Positions 1 to 17,281 of a DNA stretch of 64,000 nt are shown in pieces. Numbering within the stretch: the stretch's first letter is position 1; each line of letters opens with the position of its first letter. Position numbers and translations under genes: made by a program. This DNA comes from Brassica napus. Lineage: Eukaryota > Streptophyta > Magnoliopsida > Brassicales > Brassicaceae. The notes beneath the pieces were generated by a model, which searched no databases, had not been told where the DNA came from, and worked only from the letters and a program-made list of their open reading frames with translations. The stretch spans positions 31,658,137 through 31,722,136 of the forward strand of contig NC_063450.1 of NCBI RefSeq assembly GCF_020379485.1. The letters are read 5' to 3'.

Positions 1-1021
1 TCGGAATAACGATATTCCGACGAAATTCCGACGATTTTTTCCCTCAGAATCCTTGTTGTTTTCTTGTAGTGGTTGTTCCGCATCAAATATAGCTTTATTC
101 GCATTCAAAACCGCAGATTTCAGCTCACTAGCTTTTTTGTTACTTTTGTTGTTTTCAACAGCTCCACAAAATGATGCATCGATGTAAAGAAGATGTAGCC
201 GTCCTTGCCGTATAAATCTGAATCATGAAATTAAAACAAGCGTTTGTTTTGTGCATATTCTTCAACGATGAATGTTAGGTTTAGAGCTGAAAATAAATAC
301 CGAGGAGGAGCGTACGATAGCACGAAGCAGCATGTCGTTCCTCTCCTTCGCGACTCCTGTCTTTGTGGCTGCTGTGGAAAGTGAGAGATCTCGCAGGGTG
401 CGGCTTTTCTTTCCTATAAAACGCTGCAGTTTACTGTCGGTTAAAAGTATTGGGCCTCAATTATATTAAACGTCAGTTTACTTGATTGGTGTGCACTTTC
501 ATGCCACAAATACAATCCCCGTCTTCTATTTGACATCCCCTGCCACTGCCATTTATTAATAATGTCTGCGCGTGATGTCATCCTTCATCCTTGTGTGGTA
601 ACTGGTATGTCATGCTAATTTTTTTTGGTGTAACATGTTAATTTATATGATTGTTGATTGATAATGATTTTGTTGTAGAGGTTTGTTCTCCGTTGTTGTG
701 GAAGTGTCATTCATTTTTTATAAGGGTGTTCTTACAAAACATTGTTTGAATGTCCTCACTATATGATTTAATTTGATCAGACTCGAGACACTTTGTTAAC
801 AGCGAGTGTTTGGAAGGAAATTCAGTTGCGAATTTTTTTTGTTTGTTTGTGGTGGTACGTATTTCAAACTCTTTTTATTTATTTTTTTAAAACAGGAAGA
901 CAATTTTTTTTCTGATTTTGGAAGTAAGAAAGTAATGGTGAAATCATAGTCTACACAATTCTCATAAAACTAATCTTAGCACACTTATTAAGTCATCCAA
1001 GACTGGCGATGTCTGTGTGAC
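1..1021. other. No recognisable gene (AT-rich, probably repeat-derived)
   Basis: No open frame here resembles a known protein. The first 35 bases repeat short TTCCGACG/TTCCGAC words, a pattern I associate with dispersed crucifer repeats. The only open frame, near 272-469, is short, has no recognisable domain and lacks splice context. I treat the stretch as intergenic or old repeat DNA. Confidence 0.4.
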
Positions 1022-1136
1022 CTGATAAATGTTAGTTAGGATACGATAATATCAAATCAGAATAGTATCGGCATATTCTTGTATAGCTAAGATACGATAG
1101 ATATCACCAAGCCATATACGCTTTCATGGTATCGAA
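1022..1136 (+). repeat. Terminal piece of an old Copia LTR with its primer-binding site
   Basis: The stretch from TGATAAATG to GCTTTCA (about 1022-1124) reads as a short or truncated LTR end. It is followed at once by TGGTATCGAAGTC (1125 onward). That is a mutated form of the initiator-Met primer-binding site TGGTATCAGAGC that Copia elements carry next to the 5' LTR. A gag-like frame begins about 110 bases further on, as expected for a Copia element. No partner LTR was found in the window. Confidence 0.5.
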
Positions 1137-1242
1137 GTCTAAAAAGATACTGGCTCTCTTAATCAATTCTTCTCTGCGATCTTTCTCTTCTCTCCATCTC
1201 TTTCTTTCTCATCTCTTCTTCTCCTACTTGCGATTTATTGCC

Positions 1243-1720
1243 ATGGCCACCCCCACATCCTCTGCTAATTCTGCTGACAAACCATTCCGGCATCAGTCAA
1301 ATCCGAGCATACATTCCCATCTTGCTCAACCTTGACAAAATGAATTATGATGTGTGGAGAAAAATCTTTGAAACACACTGTCTCCCCTTTGGAATCATTG
1401 ATCATCTTGACGGCCAGGGGCGAATCTAGAATTAATTTCTAGTGGGTGCAAAAATTCAATAATTGACAAAAAAGTGAACCAAGACGAGACATAATGGGTG
1501 CACAACAATATTAAACCATCTCATCTAGCTGATTTCTGTGAATTTTTACATGCAATATTGTTAATATTAATAAAATTATGGGGGCACTTGCCACCATAGT
1601 CATTGCCTTGGCTTCGCCCCAATGACGGCTCCTCTTCACCTACTCCAGCAACTGAGAAAACATGAAAAGATCATGATGAACTAGTCAAGAGAAACGAAGT
1701 GCTTCTGTGAGAAAAAGCCA
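1243..1720 (+). pseudogene. Degenerate Copia gag fragment (UBN2-like), interrupted by a MITE
   Basis: An ATG at 1243 opens a Ser/Thr-rich N-terminus. After a frameshift near 1300-1330 the next frame contains MNYDVWRKIFETHC and a DHLDG motif. This is the conserved start of plant Copia gag polyproteins (a tract with an N-Y-x-x-W core that ends in HLDG). The frame is broken at 1415 by a 208-bp insertion and continues in the same phase after it, then decays within about 100 bases. There is no protease, integrase or reverse transcriptase. It is the 5' end of a dead element that predates the MITE. Confidence 0.65.
1415..1622. mobile_element. hAT-like MITE inserted in the gag fragment
   Basis: The element is about 208 bp. 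It starts CAGGGGCGAA and ends TTCGCCCCAA, so the two termini are inverted copies of GGGGCGAA. It is bracketed by TGACGGC at 1408-1414 and 1623-1629. An 8-bp reading (TTGACGGC / ATGACGGC) fits the usual hAT target duplication with one mismatch. It encodes nothing. Removing it leaves the surrounding gag frame open in the same phase, which supports the boundaries. Confidence 0.7.
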
Positions 1721-1722
1721 AT

Positions 1723-2249
1723 TTGCACCAGATGACCTGAAAAATACAAAATCTGTCTTGGAGAGCCCAACTTCTTCACAGAAAAAAAAAACTTGGAGTT
1801 ACTATTATGTATTGAAGACAGTTTTCAGGAAATGATTAATGGATTTTCTGAAAAGTTGGGTGATTATGCGTGAGGATATGCTGATGGGGAGAAAAGATTA
1901 GCGTTATAAGTAACGATGATTTAGACGAAAAGGCAGTGTCAAATATCTAAATGTGACTACTGATTGTGGAAGTTTCCCGCATTTCCAGGTACGATTAATT
2001 ATTCTACTTCTCAGGGTAAACTGAGGTTTGGTTTAAGCGATTTGAAATTGATACGATTATTATAACCAGGATCTCAGTGGTTAACAGTAAACCCAGTCAG
2101 GTTCTTTTTAAACGCCGAGAAGGAAACTCGGCAGCATTTGGGAGACAAGCCCCTAGTTATTTACTCTTAGAATCTACTCTTGTAAATTCATCAAGATTAA
2201 GTTCCTCTCTAACATGGAACTGGAGGGACTTAATGTCGGAGAGACTATA
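1723..2249. other. Unassigned repeat debris between two Copia elements
   Basis: The sequence is AT-rich with several stops in every frame. A frame near 2077-2286 has no recognisable domain and runs into the Copia-1 LTR. It is probably decayed retrotransposon sequence that served as the target for Copia-1. Confidence 0.35.
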
Positions 2250-2933
2250 CGTTGGGAATGTCCTGAAATTTATTGTACTTAGTTAGAGTCGTAACGTCGA
2301 TGTTCAACAGTCGTATAATATTAGGTGGTTATAATGTTTTGCTAGAAACCACTTATAATTTATGAATTGAGAATTCATTACTAATACTATATGATCCTAC
2401 AGGGTCACACACCTAAGCAAATTGGATCATAAATATTTGGAGTTTTATATGTTTGTTTATATTATATATATGATATATAATATACACGTGATATACATAT
2501 ATGCATGTGATGTGAAAGGTCGTGAGTTAAGATGTGATAATTATCACTTGGGCTTAGTCCATTAACTTCCTAAATGTGTTTAGATTATATAATTATAAAA
2601 GGTCATGTAAGTGACTTGATGATATATATGCAAAAAACGGCCGACTAAATAAAACCCTAAGGAGACAAAGGAGTTTGTCAAGTTATGAGATTCGATCTCG
2701 ATGGCACTAGCATCCCGTGCTGATCCAGTTTGTGTGCGTGTGGATACCGGTAGAGGCACGACGGTTGGAGTGTTTGAAATCTCGAGTTGGTTTATTCATT
2801 TTTCCGCTGCAAATAACCAGGTATATTCAAAACCGTAAGATCTAGATTTATTTCAGTGTTGACATGAGATTTTAGGCAAACTAAATTCATAGGTTGATTT
2901 ATAAATTGTTATAAACCGGTATGAATTCCAACA
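2250..2933 (+). repeat. Copia-1 5' LTR
   Basis: It begins (C)GTTGGGAATGTCC and ends GAATTCCAACA. The same sequence recurs at 7527-8215 with scattered substitutions and a 5-base indel near the start. It contains an AT-rich tract (2455-2510) with TATATA words and a CACGTG-like stretch that could hold promoter elements. Confidence 0.92.
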
Positions 2934-2934
2934 G

Positions 2935-2946
2935 TGGTATCAGAGC
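2935..2946 (+). other. Copia-1 primer-binding site
   Basis: TGGTATCAGAGC is complementary to the 3' end of plant initiator tRNA-Met. It starts two bases after the 5' LTR, the usual Copia position, and fixes the element's orientation as plus. Confidence 0.9.
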
Positions 2947-4119
2947 CTACTTGTTTAATACTGAAATTGAATCTTATTTAATTTATATATTGATATAGAT
3001 AAATAATTTTGTTCGATCTTGTTTAAATTGTTAATCAACCGAGCCTGTGATAATCGTAACTTGATGAAGATGTTCACCAATTTCCAAAAAATAAAGATAT
3101 GGGTATATTAGATATACATGTCTTTTAGAAAGGTCAATATCTTAATTTTGATATTGTATATTACGATTACCACATACCAACGTATACGTTAACAGTTTGC
3201 ATGCATATAATAATAATTACATACGCATGTGATTCGTAGTGTAGTTTGAATATGTGTAATAGTGATTACGCATGCATATGTTCATAAGGTGAATGCATAT
3301 TTGATTTAAAAGTCAACATATATTATAGTAATATTTGGTCATTGATTTTTGAATAGTATAATATGTGTATTCATTCAATGTGAATCGTATAATATAAGGT
3401 AATCGTGTATTATTGTAATACATAAAGTGATTCTATAATTAATTTGCATGTGAGACCGGTGACACCAATTTTGGTTTGATTGGTTAATATGATTAACCAG
3501 GTTCAATAGTATTAATCTTTTGTTTAGAACTAATACGATTATATTCTAAACTTAATATATGTATATTAATTAATAATTTTAATTAGATTAAAATTAATTT
3601 AATTATTTATAATTCAATTAAAATACATATAAGATATGTATTATTTATATTTTATATAAGATATAATTTTTAAATATAAATTAAAATTTGTTCCTCAATT
3701 AATTTTAAGTATTTTTGATGTCTACCCAATCTTATTAACCATCAAAGCTCGTTTCATTGTAAGATGGGCTTGCCACAGTAAGGTGTCTGCAATTACATGA
3801 GTGAGGTGGATGGTAACAGTTACCATGTGAAACAAGATTGGTTTACTTGACTAGGCTATCAAAACGGTTTTGGGCTTAGAGACATAGGTTGGATAAGACA
3901 TTAGATGTCGTATGACAACCAAGAATTATATTGGATATAATTAGCAAAGGGTTGCTTATCTAAATAGCTAAACATTCGAGTGATGAGCCAAAGCTCACTC
4001 GGGTTCTAGTGAAATATGGATCTTGGATTATTATATTCATTTGAGGAAAACGTTTTGAATATAATATGAGTTTTCTTAATTGTTGAAATTTCTCTAATTC
4101 TTGAACATCATATTAATAT

Positions 4120-4533
4120 TTGCTATTCTTCTATTCCAGCAATGTTACTCCTCACAACCCATTTTCATTCCAATATGCCCTTAAGAAGGACAAATTGAAT
4201 GGATCAAATTTCCTCCAATGGTATCGAAACCCGAGAATTGTTCTCAAACAAGAGTTTAAACCCTACTTGGAAGATCTGAAAAAGAAAAAGACTTTTGAAA
4301 CATCGTCTAGGGGTATTTATGTTATAGAAGTAAATGTTATTACTTCTGGTTCTACTTCATGGGTATTGGATACCGGCTGTGGTGCTCATATTTGTACGAA
4401 TATGAATGACCTAAGCAACAGTAGAATTTTGGAGAAAGGGCAAGTGGACCTACGAGTGGGAAATGGAGCAAGAGTTGTTGCATTAGCCGTGGGAACATTT
4501 CACTTGTCTTTACCTTCAGGCTTGGTTTTATAA
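4120..4533 (+). pseudogene. Copia-1 gag start joined to protease (internally deleted)
   Basis: A gag N-terminal motif (LNGSNFLQWYRNPRIVLKQE, about residues 25-45 of the open frame) is followed almost directly by the aspartic protease core WVLDTGCGAHIC. The middle of gag and the zinc knuckle are therefore missing. The open stretch has no ATG at its left edge, so the true start is lost or further upstream. It ends at an in-frame TAA (4531-4533); the same frame continues into integrase. The region 2947-4119 is AT-rich leader with no gene. Confidence 0.8.
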
Positions 4534-4590
4534 CTTAAGAACTGCTACTATGTACCTGCTATAAGTAGGAATATTATTTCCATTCCTTGT

Positions 4591-5367
4591 TTGGATTTGG
4601 AAGGATTTCAGTTTTCGATCAAAAACAAGTGTTGCTCTTTTGATCGTAATGATATCTTTTATGGTAGCGGTCCATTGGAGAATGGACTTTATATTCTAGA
4701 CCAAAGTGTGCATGTCTATAATATTAGTACCAAAAGATTCAAGTCTAATGACACGAATCAGACTTTTCTTTGGCATTGTCGTTCGGGCCACATAAATGAG
4801 AAACACATTCAAAAGCTTCATAGGGATGGACTTTTGAGCTCATTCGATTATGAATCATATGAAAAATGTGAATCTTGTTTGTTGGGTAAAATGACTAAGG
4901 CTCATTTTACTGGACACAGTGAAAGAGCCAAAGACTTATTGGAACTTGTACGTACTGATGTATGCGGCCCAATGAATATAAATGCTAGAGAAAACTATCA
5001 GTACTTCATTACATTTACTGACGACTTCAGTAGATATGATTATGTTTATCTAATGAAACATAAGTATGAATCTTTTGAAAAGTTCAAAGAATTTCAGAAT
5101 GAAGTACAAAATCAGCTTGACAAGAAAATAAAAACTCTTCGATCTGATCGAGGTGGAGAATATTTGAGTCAAGGATTTAATGATCATCTGAGAGAAAGAG
5201 GAATTGTTTCACAACTCACTCCTCCAGGAACACCACAGTGGAATGGTGTGTCCGAAAGGAGAAATCTGAACTTTATTGGATATGGTTCAGTCTATGATGA
5301 GTCATACAGATCTTCCACCATCTTATTGGAGATACGCTCTAGAAACGTCTGCGTTTACGGTAAATAG
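4591..5367 (+). pseudogene. Copia-1 integrase (GAG-pre-integrase plus rve core)
   Basis: The frame is the same as the protease frame, separated by one TAA. It shows the integrase zinc-binding region (LWHCRSGH, then CESCLLGKMTKAHF) and the catalytic core: the first Asp in RTDVCGPM, the second in RSDRGGEYLS, and the Glu region in TPQWNGVSERRN. The protein is cut by TAG at 5365-5367, before the end of the normal integrase, and downstream sequence continues in other frames. Confidence 0.88.
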
Positions 5368-5456
5368 ATGTCCATCAAAATCAGTTAAGAAGACACCATA
5401 TGAGATGTGGACTGGAAATGTTCCAAATCTGTCTTTTCTGAAAATTTGAGGTTCTA

Positions 5457-6713
5457 ATGCTTATGTCAAATGTATGTTTACTGATAAGCTTGGACCTAAA
5501 TCTTATGAATACTACTTCATTAGTTGTCCTAAAGAAACCAAAGGTTATTACTTTTACTACCCCACCGAGAACAACGTGTTTGTTGCTCATAGTGGTGTTT
5601 TTCTTGAGAGAGAATTTCTTTCTAAGAAGAACAGTGGGAGTAAAGTACAACTCGAAGAAGTTTGAGAAACACAGGAGATGGTTTCATCATCTTAGGAAGA
5701 TGATCAATTAGATTTACGAAGAATCGTAGAATCTACACCTGTGGAACCTGAAGTGCGTAGGTCCGAAAGGACACGTCACAAACCTGATAGATATGAGGTT
5801 TGGGTGATGGATCATCATGATCTATTGATAATAGAGACTGATGAACCTACGTCCTTTGAGGAAGCTATGATGGGCCCTGGCTCCAATATATTGCTTGATG
5901 CAAGCATCTCGGAGTTGGAATCTTCGTTTTAATGAGGCAATCAAAGAGTTTGATTTCATTAGAGATAAAGAAGAACCTTGCGTTTACAAGAAGACTAGTG
6001 GGACCGCAGTTTTCCTTGGTGTTGTATGTAGATGACATACTTTGAGGTTATTTCTTAATGAAAGACATGGAAAAAGCTACATATATCCTTAGAATAAGAA
6101 TCTATAGAAATGGATTAAATAAGATTATTGGATTATGTTAAGATACTTATATCGATAAGGTCTTACATATATTCAAGATGCATGACTCCAAGAAAGGCTT
6201 TTTGCCAATGTCTCACGGCATAACTTTTAGCAAGACTCAGTGTCCTTCGACACAGGATGAGCGAGAGCGCATGAGTAAAATCTCATATGCTTCTGCTAAA
6301 GGATCTATTATGTATGCCATGATCTATACTCGTCCAGATGTTGCATGTGCTTTGAGCATGACGAGTCGATACCAATCTGATCCAGGTGAAAGTCACTGGA
6401 CAACAGTCAAGAATATCCTCAAGTAGTTGAGAAATACTAAGGATAAATTCTTGGTTTATGGAGGAATTTATGAGCTTGTTGTAAGTGGTTACAGCGATGC
6501 CAATTTTTTAAAATGACAAAGGTGATTTTCGATCACGAGTTGGTTTCATCTTTTGTCTTAATGGAGAGTGATGGGTTGGAAGAGTTCCAAGCAAAGCACC
6601 ATAGTACAATCTCAACGGATGCAAATGTTGTTGATCCATTGACCAAGCCTCTTCCATGGCCTAAGTATGAGAGTCATACTGCAGCCATGGGTATTAAGTA
6701 TCTTAAGATGTGA
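5457..6713 (+). pseudogene. Copia-1 reverse transcriptase and RNase H remnants
   Basis: Pieces in several frames can be read. The integrase C-terminal region is at 5474-5665, and a linker with SFEEAMMGP at 5741-5932. A YVDDI-like catalytic motif lies at about 6024-6040, at the start of a stop-ridden stretch. RNase H-type sequence follows (YASAKGSIMYAMIYTRPDVA, about 6286-6345), then the C-terminal DPLTKPLP motif (about 6633-6656). Most of the reverse transcriptase between the linker and YVDDI is deleted. Bases 6714-7526 are non-coding 3' leader. Confidence 0.8.
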
Positions 6714-7526
6714 TCTTGATTTTAGTGGGAGGCTTTATGTTTATGATATGATGTTCATATTGACATACATTTGATTATGTATTCAAACAAATGAAATTGT
6801 TTCAGATTTATTTGATTATTGGATAATTAAATAAATGTCCCAAAATAATTTATATCATTCTTATAGGTCATCAAGTATGTGACTTGATCATGAAACTCTA
6901 TAAGTGAAAGATGCTATAAACTATTGAGGTCCCTAGTATATGAGATTAATAATCATGAGTGACTAGTATGTGAGGTGATTGATGACTAAGTTTCATGTAG
7001 TCATTCAGTATGTGGTATTGAAGTCAATCACATGGATATGTGTTAGAAAACACATGATCGGACTGACCCGCTATGAGAACTCTACAACATTGCTATATGA
7101 GTGTCATAAGAGTTTCTCATTACGACTATAGAGTATAGTCCTTAGACCTGAGTTCGTCATGATTCTTTACTTGTGGATTAGTTCACTTTGACCTTGTCAA
7201 ACGTCAGTCGTAACTGGTGATTATAAATGCATTGATTAGGTGTTCTATGAAGTTTGTAAGGAACAAGGATGAAACAATATGGGATTTGTCCCTCCCATAT
7301 AACGAGAGATAAATATCTCTGGGCCTATCGAAGATTTAATACTGTGAAATGCATGGCCATGCTCAAACGAGGTGAATGTCAGTCATTTGTTTCATCAGTA
7401 TAAATCAGAGTTCGATAAACGTGATCTAGCTTAATAAGGATGACACTAGTTCTTGTCTTATGCTGAAATCGAGATATAAAGACAAAGGGATTATGAGAAT
7501 AAATGATTCATGTACAAGTGGGAGAT

Positions 7527-8215
7527 TGTTGGGAATGTCCTGAAATCTATTGTACTTACTCTAGTTAGAGTCGTAACGTCGATGTTCGACAGTCGTATAA
7601 TATTAGGTGGTTATAATGTTTTGCTAGAAACCGCTTATAATTTATGAATTGAAAATTCATTACTAATACTATATGATCCTACAGGGTCACACACCTAAGC
7701 AAATTGGATCATAAATATTTAGAATTTTATATGTTTGTTTATATTATATATATGATATATAATATACACGTGGTATACATATATGCATGTGATGTGAAAG
7801 GTCGTGAGTTAAGATGTGATAATTATCACTTGGGCTTAGCCCATTAACTTCCTAAATGTGTTTAGGTTATGTAATTATAAAAGGTCACGTAAGTGACTTG
7901 ATGATATATATGCAAAAAACGGCCGACTAAATAAAACCCTAAGGAGATAAAGGAGTTTATCAAGTTCTGAGATTCGATCTCGACGGCACTAGCATCCCGT
8001 GCTGATCCAGTTTGTGTGCGTGTGGATACCGGTAGAGGCACAACGTTTGGAGTGCTTGAAATCTCGACTTGGTTTATTCATTTTTCCGCTGCGAATAACC
8101 AGGTATATTCAAAACTGTAAGATCTAGATTTTTTTCATTATTGACATGAAATTCTAGACAAACTAAATTCATAGGTTGATTTATAAATTGTTATAAACTG
8201 GTATGATTTCCAACA
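7527..8215 (+). repeat. Copia-1 3' LTR
   Basis: It begins TGTTGGGAATG and ends GATTTCCAACA, followed by the target duplication CTATA. It differs from the 5' LTR by a number of substitutions spread along its length. That is consistent with an old insertion. Confidence 0.92.
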
Positions 8216-8220
8216 CTATA

Positions 8221-11155
8221 TTCCTCGAACAAGGTTCATCAAGTAAACAGAACTTGGCCCAATTAACTAGAAGGCAGTCAAAGAGATGATTTAAAGAGGA
8301 AAAGGAAAGAGTCTAGCTATAAAAACAGAGGACCTAGATGAAAAGAAGGGGATTCACAAATATACAGAAGTCGGCATAAAAACTAAGGGACATCTTTATC
8401 GTTCTTGCCAAATTCATCACCTCTTTACTATTTCATCGTTTTTTTCCTTGTAATCACTTTAGATATTCAATATGCATCTTTTAAATAACTCACCATCGGA
8501 TCTGTGCATTCATTTCGTACATGCCGATTAAACAATAAAAACTTTGATGAATGAATATATGGGGTAAAATATTAGATGTACTCTAAGAGAGTAGAGAGAG
8601 AGAGAAAAAGGAGGAGAGATGAGGGATAACATATAGTAGCCATTGAGCATTGACTAAAGTGAAGAAATAAGAAGAAAAATTGTTTGATTTCTTTTACTTT
8701 ATTTTATGCTTTTATGCTAGTTGCAACAGAACATCTATATATATATATATATATATACTGTTTCTTTTCTTTTGGGCGCGTCACGTCAGTACCAGGTCAG
8801 AAAGTCGACTGATGTGTTGTCGACACGTGTCATGTTTCACAAAACGCATCACTTCATTTTAGAGAAAATCTGATGGGCCTCAATCGTTAAGCGTATATAT
8901 ATGGATATGTGATTTCTAATGGGCTCAAAGAAAACATTTTGGCCCATTAAAAACTGTCTCTTTAGTCGCTTTTAATTTTTCACAAGATGGAGACGTCCTT
9001 CTCTAGGGTTCGTCGTATCCTCCAAGCTCTGATTATTTCCCGCAACAATGGTGTTTCTGAATGTGAGTGAGACGAATCGTCGTGAAGAAGCTCTATGTCA
9101 AACTTTGATTTCGTCGTTTCGTCTTTTCGTCTTTTATTCTTATCCTCCGAGACGTTACGAAATGTCTTGATTCATTGCCTTTAAGAAACTCTTAATTGCA
9201 TTGACGCACATCAAGCACAAAGTCTTATTCAATGCTATGTATCCCTCTTCGAGACGGTGTTTCTACACCTATAAAAAGGCAAGCCTTCTTGGCAAGCATT
9301 CTTCCTTTGAATATCATCCTCATCATTCGTGATTACTCCAAAAATTCATTCTCAGTATATAAACATTTGGTCTCTCTTTTCTCTCGGGACAAAAGCATCA
9401 ACTGCATCAAGCATGTTTGACTGCTTCAGCTTCTGTGTCCTCCTTCCCTCACGTAACTCCACCAAATCCACTCTTTCTAAGGCTTGATCTCCCTACCTCT
9501 CCGTCATGAACCGTCATCCTCTCTTCTTAAACACACCTAAAATCTAACTCTCCGGCGGATCCGCAGCGAAGAAGGCTAAGTCTGTAGCGGGAATGTCTCT
9601 CCCGAGCTCAAATAGCACCGCACAATCGCTACAGAGATGATTAACAACCTTCAATGTCCATTGATTAACAACCTTCAATTTCCATATTATGCTTAGATAG
9701 AGACGATTCCAGTTCCTCGACACAAATGGTTTGTTCTTCTCTTCTTCTTCATCCAGATCTATCTGTAGTGGTTTGGGATTGTTTGTTCTTAGACCTGTTT
9801 TGATTTCTTTAAGATTGAATTTTGGTAGTGGCCAAGTATTTGGTGGCCCAGGATCGTTCTCCAGTTAAGTTCAGAGTGTTGGATATGGTTTGATGTCGTA
9901 CTCTTCTGGGACACACCAGAAAGCTGAGTGAGAAGTTCCATCTTATTGGTTACATATATTCTGTAAAGTATATTTTTTTATACTTTACAATTATGCATCT
10001 TTATGGAATTTTGTAGATTGTCATTAAGTGTTTAGTCTTTATTGTAACCAATCTTTAAAGCTTCATTTTTGGAGGACTTTAAGTCTGAACGTTCTATAAG
10101 GTTTCAATAATTTTCATGTTTCAAGGATTTAGTAAAGATACTGACTTTGTAACTTTATCATGTGATGTTTATTCTCTGGACAAAACGCCTAAGAGGAACC
10201 AGATTGTCAGTGCATCTCAACAAGATGAGCCTCAGCTAGAAAAGAAAAGTGATTGAAAAGGAAAAGACAAAGCCAAAAGGTCAAGTGATAAATAAAAAAA
10301 ATGCAATCGTTTAAATCTTGAAAAGGGTGGACTTTAATACTGTGAGTTGCAACTGTTTAGATCTTCAAAAGTGTGGACTTTGATACGTTGAGTTAATTTC
10401 TCAACCTTTAGTATTCGACAGATTACTGCATTACTAAGGGTCGAATAAAGATTGGAAAATGTATATGCACTTAATAAAGATTGGAAAACACACCAACATT
10501 GTGTCCTTTAGGCTTTAGATAGTGTGGATACATACTGTGAGAAGATGATGGATCGTCGATCATCCATCATGGTCTTGATAACATTTATATGATTCTTGCG
10601 ACGGATTTGTTTTTATTTATCCTTCACCTAAATTTTTTAATGATTGATTTTAATTCATATTCATGATGATTGCTGGATATATATGTGATGACGGTATAGG
10701 TCGATGTCCATACATGAAAGGTGTCAAAGTTACAGTTATGTTTCCGAATGGAGCTTCCATTTCTATCTACTCTTGAGCTCAAGGATGGTGGATCAGATTA
10801 CCTTGGGAAGGATGTCTCTAAAGGTGAGAAACTTAGTTGTTAGTGAAACAAGTGTTATCCGATTTTTGTCCTATTATTTTTTGTAGATGTCAATAAGGTG
10901 TTGGCAATGTGAACTCAATCATTGGCCCATGTTGATTGGAAGGATGATTCTTTCCTTGATTTATGTTAAGTGCTCCAAGATTGTTTCTAAAGTTGTTTTT
11001 TTCCTCACATTCTTTTTTTTTTGCTGTTTCTTGCAGGATCCAACTCAGCAGACTCCTATCGACAACTTCATGGAACCCAAAACGAGTGGGGATGGTGCAA
11101 CCAAAAGGTGATTCAAGGGTAATTCATGTTTTAGTATTTACTCAATAGTGGGAAA
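8221..11155. other. Unassigned 2.9-kb stretch
   Basis: No protein domain was recognised on either strand. Open frames are under 75 codons. The stretch contains a (TA)n run near 8736-8757, AT-rich spacers, and some less AT-rich segments near 8990-9720 and 10900-11110 that look like decayed genic or transposon sequence. A perfect 9-bp inverted repeat ATGATGGAT / ATCCATCAT lies at 10545-10570. A CTTGCAG at about 11031-11037 resembles a splice acceptor but leads into a short frame only. Confidence 0.35.
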
Positions 11156-11534
11156 CTAGATTTTTGATCTGCGCTTTGAAAGCGGGATTTGTCTATTTTG
11201 TAAACCTTTTATTTTATAACTTATAAATTTATATTATACCATGGTATATAAATCATTATTACTATTTTAAATGAGTATAAAAAGAAATATATAATGTGTT
11301 TGTGTATATTGTATGTGTAAAACTTGAAAGTGTGAGATTTTCTATTTATTGTATTGAATTGATTCTATTTATTATATTAGTCATTATTTAGGAATATTCT
11401 CTTATCGAGTTAAAGTGTTTTAGGAAATATTAATTAATTATATTAAACAAAAATTTATGAGAGGCATGTCATTGTAAATATCTAACAAAACTAAGGTCAA
11501 TATCATACGAGAGATTCTACTATAATAGTATAGA
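11156..11534 (-). mobile_element. Short non-autonomous Helitron
   Basis: Read on the minus strand, it begins TCTATACTATTATAG (from 11534) and is preceded by A. It ends with a hairpin-forming stretch (CGCTTT...AAAGCG, about 11170-11190), then CAAAAATCTAG followed by T. A-TC...CTAG-T with a 3' subterminal hairpin is the Helitron pattern, and the starts and ends resemble Arabidopsis ATREP elements. It makes no target duplication, as expected. It is about 379 bp and AT-rich and codes for nothing. Confidence 0.65.
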
Positions 11535-11824
11535 TGATTATAACCATCTGCTTTCTTCTTTTTGTGTACACCTTAGACCCAATGTAATTTTATTTTACTT
11601 ACTTTTATAATAAATGTATAATAAACATTGAGAACGTAAAATAATTACATTAATGGAAAAAATAAAAATTTCTTATTAATTTATCAAACCTTTGATTGTA
11701 ATAAGAACAACAAAAACAAATAGTAAAGATTAACATTATTTTTCAGTATAGAATCAATTAATATTTTATACATGTATTAGGGCGGGTTTATCCTAATTCA
11801 TTCATATTTTTGACATTGTTGTCG

Positions 11825-16931
<5,107 letters not shown>

Positions 16932-17281
16932 TCACGTGTCTTGAAAACGTTGACTTTGATTCAGCTTATTTGATTAAAAACTATCAAATGAGAAATGCAC
17001 ATTTATTTTTTATTATCCTTGCTTGCAAATCTTAAACATTAAATCATCACGATTCCGTCAAAAATGCACATTTGTTCAAGGGAAATCACATGTATTCAAT
17101 CATTTTAAACTGATTACACATCCAAATCCAATGCAAGATTGTCTAAAATAGAAAATATATTTAGTGGTGTGCATATATAAGATAAATTCTATCGTTTTAT
17201 CGGCTGAACAAAATCAACTGAAAGTCTGTAACAATAGAAAAAAATATATAGCAAATGGCGTCGCGATTTAAAAATGTGTTT

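Larger units (their letters stand above)
2250..8215 (+). mobile_element. Copia-1: complete but inactive Ty1/Copia LTR retrotransposon
   Basis: Two LTRs of 684 and 689 bp bracket the element. The 5-bp duplication CTATA lies at 2245-2249 and 8216-8220. An initiator-Met primer-binding site follows the 5' LTR, and a purine tract (AAGTGGGAGA, 7516-7525) precedes the 3' LTR. Domain order is gag/protease, integrase, reverse transcriptase, RNase H, so it is Copia, with the Tnt1-like style of gag. The coding region has at least one nonsense codon, several frameshifts, and has lost most of the reverse transcriptase. Together the ends, target duplication and interior show one insertion that later decayed. 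The first base of the 5' LTR is C where the 3' LTR has T. Confidence 0.93.

Noticed and set aside
9000..11110. Possible host gene suggested by less AT-rich segments and splice-like sites
   Set aside because: No frame longer than 75 codons and no recognisable motif; the signals are too weak to model exons.
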